From positions 496,001 through 560,000 of the forward strand of contig JACGCN010000035.1 of assembly GCA_014905825.1 (NCBI GenBank): 64,000 nt of DNA, in the 5' to 3' direction. This DNA comes from Lyophyllum atratum (lineage: Eukaryota > Basidiomycota > Agaricomycetes > Agaricales > Lyophyllaceae). The notes beneath the pieces were generated by a model that ran no database searches, was not told the origin of the DNA, and saw nothing but the letters and a program-made list of their open reading frames with translations. The position numbers and the translations under genes were made by a program. Numbering within the stretch: the first letter of the stretch is position 1; every line of letters begins with the position of its first letter. Positions 59,572 through 64,000 of the stretch are shown here, in pieces.

Positions 59572-62500
59572 ATGAGCCTCCTTAGGCAACAATTTCTGGC
59601 CCTTTTTCGGAAGAATTGGATTGTTCTTCTGAAACACCCTTTCGTAGGCACCGATTTTCTTTCGCGTTCCTAGTTTTCTTTGGCAGCTCATTCAAACTAC
59701 TAGTTGAATCTTTTGAGATGCCTTATATTTCCCCTCGTGCTTGGGGTCCTCCTGGCTTTGTCTCCTCGCTTCTTCAGCCGTCGACAAATTGTAAGGTTTC
59801 CAAGTCTAGGCTTGGTCTGATACTGACTCGTATTTTGCTTCCAGTTCGGTCTTGGTTCTGCTATTCCCGTTTCTAGCATGAAAGACGTTTTCAGTGGCGA
59901 GCGTGCTCTTGTCTGGGTCGATTCGACTAACCAGACGGGGTTCTTGAAGTCGAAGGATATCATGTCCCATGTCACGAAAGGTTTCAACGGTGGTCAGTTG
60001 GGAGCGGTAAGACAGCTGAACGACGCAAGCGACATATTCGAAGCCTGTCCTCCTAGGAAATGCTTTGCCTCTGTTACTTTCGAGGCTTTTCCAGCGTCAC
60101 CCGACGATACCGTCATGCCAGTCAACTATACGATTAGATCAGCATTTGGTGTTGGTTCATACTTCGTAGACATTCAAAATCACAATCTGTGGGCCGAAGA
60201 GACGCTTCTTCCTCTTCAACTAGCAATCGACCAGGTCTGTTCTGTGATCACTTTTCATTGGGAACTCTGAGGTTGACTATCTTCGTAGGCCATCGTCGAA
60301 CTCACGACTGGAGTGCAGATACCGACCCCCCTAGAGTGGCCCTTTACCGCTCCAACCACCGACGACTACGCGAAGAACAACAGACAAGGTCAGGTCATTT
60401 GTGAAAGATACCTTTTTTTTGACTGCTAAAAAAGCCCTGCTCAGCTCTCATTACGTTGGTCAAGAGCTTCCTTATATTTGCCTTGTAAGCCTTGGCTATC
60501 CTTGTTGAGATTTTTTTTGACCACCGGTAAAGCATGCTCGCCTATGTTGGAGTTGGGTTTCATGTAGGTCGCCTCGCCATATATTTTGTTTGGGGTTGGT
60601 TCTAAGTCTTTTCAAAGCTTGCTGGCGCCGTTGCATTTGAACGCGCGACCCACCTTACGTCCCATATGAAAGCTATGGGACTTTCTGATTGGGCTGGAAT
60701 TCTGTCAGTTCGCTTTGAACATAAGCACCCGCGATTTACCGACTAACACGAAATTTAGGTCATGGCATGCCAGTTTATCTGTCGCCTACCTCCCCGGATG
60801 GATCGCCGTTTCCCTCCTCTGGTCCTACTTGATATTTACAGAGACCAGCCCAGCGCTAATCTTCCTCGTACACTTGCTCACCGGGCTGGGACTAGCTAGT
60901 TGGTCATTTTTCATAGCTGTTGTATTTGGACGGAGCCCCCCTCTATCGTCGATCGTCGCTCTCGTTGGTGGGCTTGGCTTTGCAGTAATTGCCGGCAGTG
61001 CTTTCAAGACGATACAGACAGCGACTGCTGCGGTTCTCTCCATACTTTTCCCGCCCATGTTCTATGTCTTCGCTATCCGATCAGTCTGTGGTTATGAGCT
61101 GTCAGGACTTGGCGCAAACGCAATTAAACGTGATCCGATAGATGGATTGTTGTTGTTACCACTCCTGTTCATGGGAATTGTAAGTCGTGAGGCTACATCC
61201 AACAACAGACACTGACGACGCATTACTAGGTCAACATCTTTCTGTGGCCATACCTTTCGGTGGTTTTGGAACGGTTTTTGTATGATGCGTACCCGCCTCA
61301 AGGGTTTTGGTCATATTTCACGAAGCGCGTCAAGCCAACCTCCAGGCCTATTCCTGGACATGCTGCCATCTCGATCAATCATCTGAAAAAGACTTACCGC
61401 TCATTTCATGTCCGGAATATGAAGATACAACACGTGGATGCAATCTCTGACCTGAGCATGAATATACCCAAGGGCGGGGTATTCGCTCTCCTCGGTCCCA
61501 ATGGGTATGTCCATCCTGTTGTCCCTTTTGCGCGAGGGTGAACCACAACACTTGACAGGGCCGGTAAATCAACGACCCTCGACATTTTGGGAGGACTGAG
61601 TCGACCGACAAGCGGCTCTATCACTTTCGAAGGGGGCTTGGCGCGTCCCCCTCACGGAATCATTGGCATCGTTCCTCAGAAGAACATACTTTTTTCCGAA
61701 TTGACATGCCTGCAGACCCTGGAGCTGTGGAGGGACATCAAACGATCAGCGTCTTCGCCGGCTGACGAAGACCTCGAACAACTTCTGCGCGATTGCGACC
61801 TCGGCGATAGAATTCACTCCAATTCTGGGAAGTTGTCAGGTGGTCAGAAGCGAAAACTTCAGCTGGCAATTGGCCTCGTGGGAGGCTCTAAAAGTGATGC
61901 TCTTTCCTTACCGCTTATGATGTGGACGCTAACGTTCAAACATGTGTCTAGTCGTTCTCGTCGACGAATGCACCTCTGGTGTTGACCCAATAAGCCGGCG
62001 TGCTTTATGGAAGACTCTTACGTCTCATCGAACTGAACGTACGATCGTCTTGACCACCCATGTTCGTACTCCTCTTTGCATATTTTATTGACTCATTGAT
62101 CCTCTTGCGTAGTTCTTGGACGAAGCTGACCTGTTGGCGGATGAAATAGTTGTCCTTGGCTCCCATGGAAAACTAATAGCTGAAGGGTCTCCAGTCGCCT
62201 TGAAATCTAACCTCGGCGAGGGATACACTATCCAGGTCACCTTCAGTCCTCACGCAACTGATTTATACACACTCCAACACGATCTCCTCGCAAAAATTCG
62301 TCGCTTCGCTCCCGAGGTTTACGTGACCTCGTCCTCGTCTCCTAGAATTTCCTATCATTTGAAGACGAAAGACCTTGGTGTAGTAGGGAACATTCTCCAG
62401 ATCATTGAAGCCCAGCAAGTTGATCTACGTATCGATACATATGACGTCTCTGGAACTTCGATTGAAGAAATATTCTTGGACCTCATGGACGGGGAGAAGC

Positions 62501-64000
62501 GCCTGAAGGATGGCGGGGAAGAGGACCATTCGGATGTGCCGCTCCCCTCTCCGACCGCGATTATCTTGCCCCGAGGCAGGTCGCGAACCCCTTGGGCGCA
62601 GGCGCTCACGATATTCCATAAGCGCCTGCTTGTCTTACGCAGGAGTTGGATAACTCCCGCACTGGCTTTCGTGATTGTCATCATTCTCGCCTACTTTCCC
62701 CTCAACTTCCAACTGGGCAGCATACCAAGCTGTGTACGAACAGACGATCTCTCCTTTCGACCCACTCCATTTTTCCTGCCGCTCGACAGCTCATACATCT
62801 TTGAGGGCCCTGTCCTGCTCTCGCCGCCGAACGTGACATCCATCCTGAACGTTGTCACGATCGCTCCCGATTATGGCATTCCAAACCAACCCCTGTATCG
62901 CAACTTCCCCGATAACGCCTCCTTTGTCAGTGAAATTCAATCCCAGTTTGCCAACACCTCCTTCGGCGGCCTCTCCGTGAATCTCGACACACGAGAGGCA
63001 TTGATCGCTTGGCAGGCGTTTTCGAGATTTAGGGCGGTTGAATTACTCAGCGTTTCCAATAACATCTTCTACAACCGCGCTCTAAATACGACCACCACTC
63101 CGCGCTTTATTTACGGCCATTACGCTCCTCTTCCTGACATTGACGACAACAATTTGTTTGCTCTTCAAGGGATCGTCGTCATCGCAGTGGCATTGGTGCG
63201 TGATTCAACTCTCAGCTCTGATACCGACCAGCCCCCGCTCACTTCTCCAACGATACTAGATCTTGTACCCGGCATTCTCCACCCTATATGTGGCACGGGA
63301 GCGGCGATCATCTGTACAAGCCATGCAGGCTTCCAATGGGTTATCTGATCCCATCGGTCTCTGGTTGGGCCATCTTTTGTTCGATTCCATTCCGAGCGTT
63401 ATCGTGTCTTCCGTCATCGCTGCCTTTTTCTCCTTAAAAGGAGGACGAGCCACAGGGCTCGGTTTCATGGTAAACATCCCTTCTCTTGGAACCATCGTCG
63501 ATATATGCTTACATGACTTTAGTGGCTCGTCCTAGTATGTTACAATGTTGCCGCGACGCTTCTCTCGTACTGTTTTGCGGTCCTTACAGCGTCTCCCATC
63601 GGCGCATTTGCCTGCGTCATCCTCTATCAGCTTATCGTGTTTGTCGTATGTTTAAAGCATCGCGTTCAACTCAAAGTTCACCGCTGATGGTATCAAATAG
63701 GTGACACTCTTGCCGTACATTTTGACGACAACATTCGCGGTTATCGAGCGCGCCTCGTTGATCTTGAACGCGTGCTATTTCACGCTATCCCTTCTTGCAC
63801 CTATCGTCAGCTTGGTAGGCCCATCCTCGACGACCTGGGAAGTATACTGATCCTATTCAATAGATACGAGCATGTTTTGTCGCCACCAATTTGTTTCAAC
63901 TTGACTGCGATCACACGAACATCGTCCAAGGCTCCGCTCTCGGCTCGATTACTCATTACGGAGGCCCGATTCTCTACCTTATATTACAGTCCTGCATTTT
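59572..64000 (+). CDS. ABCA-type ABC transporter, 3' end beyond the window, apparent frameshift
   Basis: Sixteen exons are visible: 59572-59643, 59704-59790, 59845-60234, 60289-60388, 60445-60484, 60533-60563, 60618-60703, 60759-61179, 61231-61504, 61559-61893, 61952-62061, 62113-63195, 63260-63469, 63523-63645, 63701-63814 and 63864 onward. Order: one helix, a large extracytoplasmic loop, a membrane block, then NBD1 with Walker A GPNGAGKST (made across a splice), signature LSGGQKRKL, Walker B VLVDECTSGVD and H-loop TTHFLDEAD; a second membrane half follows. This is the ABCA (lipid-flux) layout; NBD2 must lie beyond 64000. At about 61260 the expected frame (VNIFLWPYLS, then VVLERFLYDAYPP) shifts by one base: exon 9 is read in two frames. 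Either a G is missing in TTTCGTGG or the exon 8 donor is the downstream GTGAGG at 61187, which restores the frame with a less typical sequence. Confidence 0.8.

Noticed and set aside
1..64000. CRISPR arrays, bacterial operons, rRNA or tRNA genes
   Set aside because: None is visible; spliceosomal introns throughout identify eukaryotic nuclear DNA.

Overview
The window looks like basidiomycete nuclear DNA, most likely an agaricomycete. Genes are split by many 50-65 nt GT-AG introns, and the recognisable products are fungal: a two-finger GATA factor with a DUF1752-type N-terminus, a wax-synthase-like MBOAT protein, an Frm2/Hbn1-type nitroreductase and NACHT-WD40 STAND (NLR-like) proteins. I saw no tRNA, rRNA or CRISPR array. 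All exon structures were derived by hand from splice signals and reading-frame continuity.

Layout. 1-4 kb: an alpha/beta hydrolase and a hypothetical four-exon gene. 5.4-12.6 kb: a cluster of five small paralogous genes (A-E here) that share a short Asn-rich N-terminal motif and a phase-1 first intron. 14.7-16 kb: a low-complexity protein (F) that carries a related motif. 16.7-19 kb: long-chain acyl-CoA synthetase. 20-21.5 kb: a relic of an adenylate-forming enzyme and a nitroreductase gene with a premature stop. 23.9-24.4 kb: a MITE-like element with 38-bp terminal inverted repeats. 27.2-30.1 kb: the GATA factor. 32.5-33.3 kb: relic copies of parts of F and of the GATA gene. 34.1-38.3 and 47.3-51.4 kb: two paralogous NLR genes in inverted, convergent orientation, with wax synthase, acylaminoacyl-peptidase and ribosomal protein P1 between them. 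51.6-53.8 kb: a small one-TM protein divergent from V-ATPase subunit H. 54.1-54.5 kb: relics of an importin exon and of an NLR N-terminus. 54.9-59.1 kb: an importin-beta family receptor. 59.6 kb to the end: an ABCA-type transporter, cut by the window edge and with an apparent one-base frameshift.

The core genes (acyl-CoA synthetase, P1, V-ATPase H, importin, acylaminoacyl-peptidase) form a conserved backbone. Between them lie fast-evolving genes and duplication debris. The most interesting signal is the 5.4-16 kb motif family: a short Asn-rich segment at the N-terminus, a variable Ser/Thr-rich linker, and in some members a hydrophobic or basic-aromatic C-terminus. By its shape this could be a set of small motif-carrying membrane effectors, comparable in logic to fungal amyloid-signalling/NLR systems, but that is inference. 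The two NLRs in the window do not carry the motif themselves.
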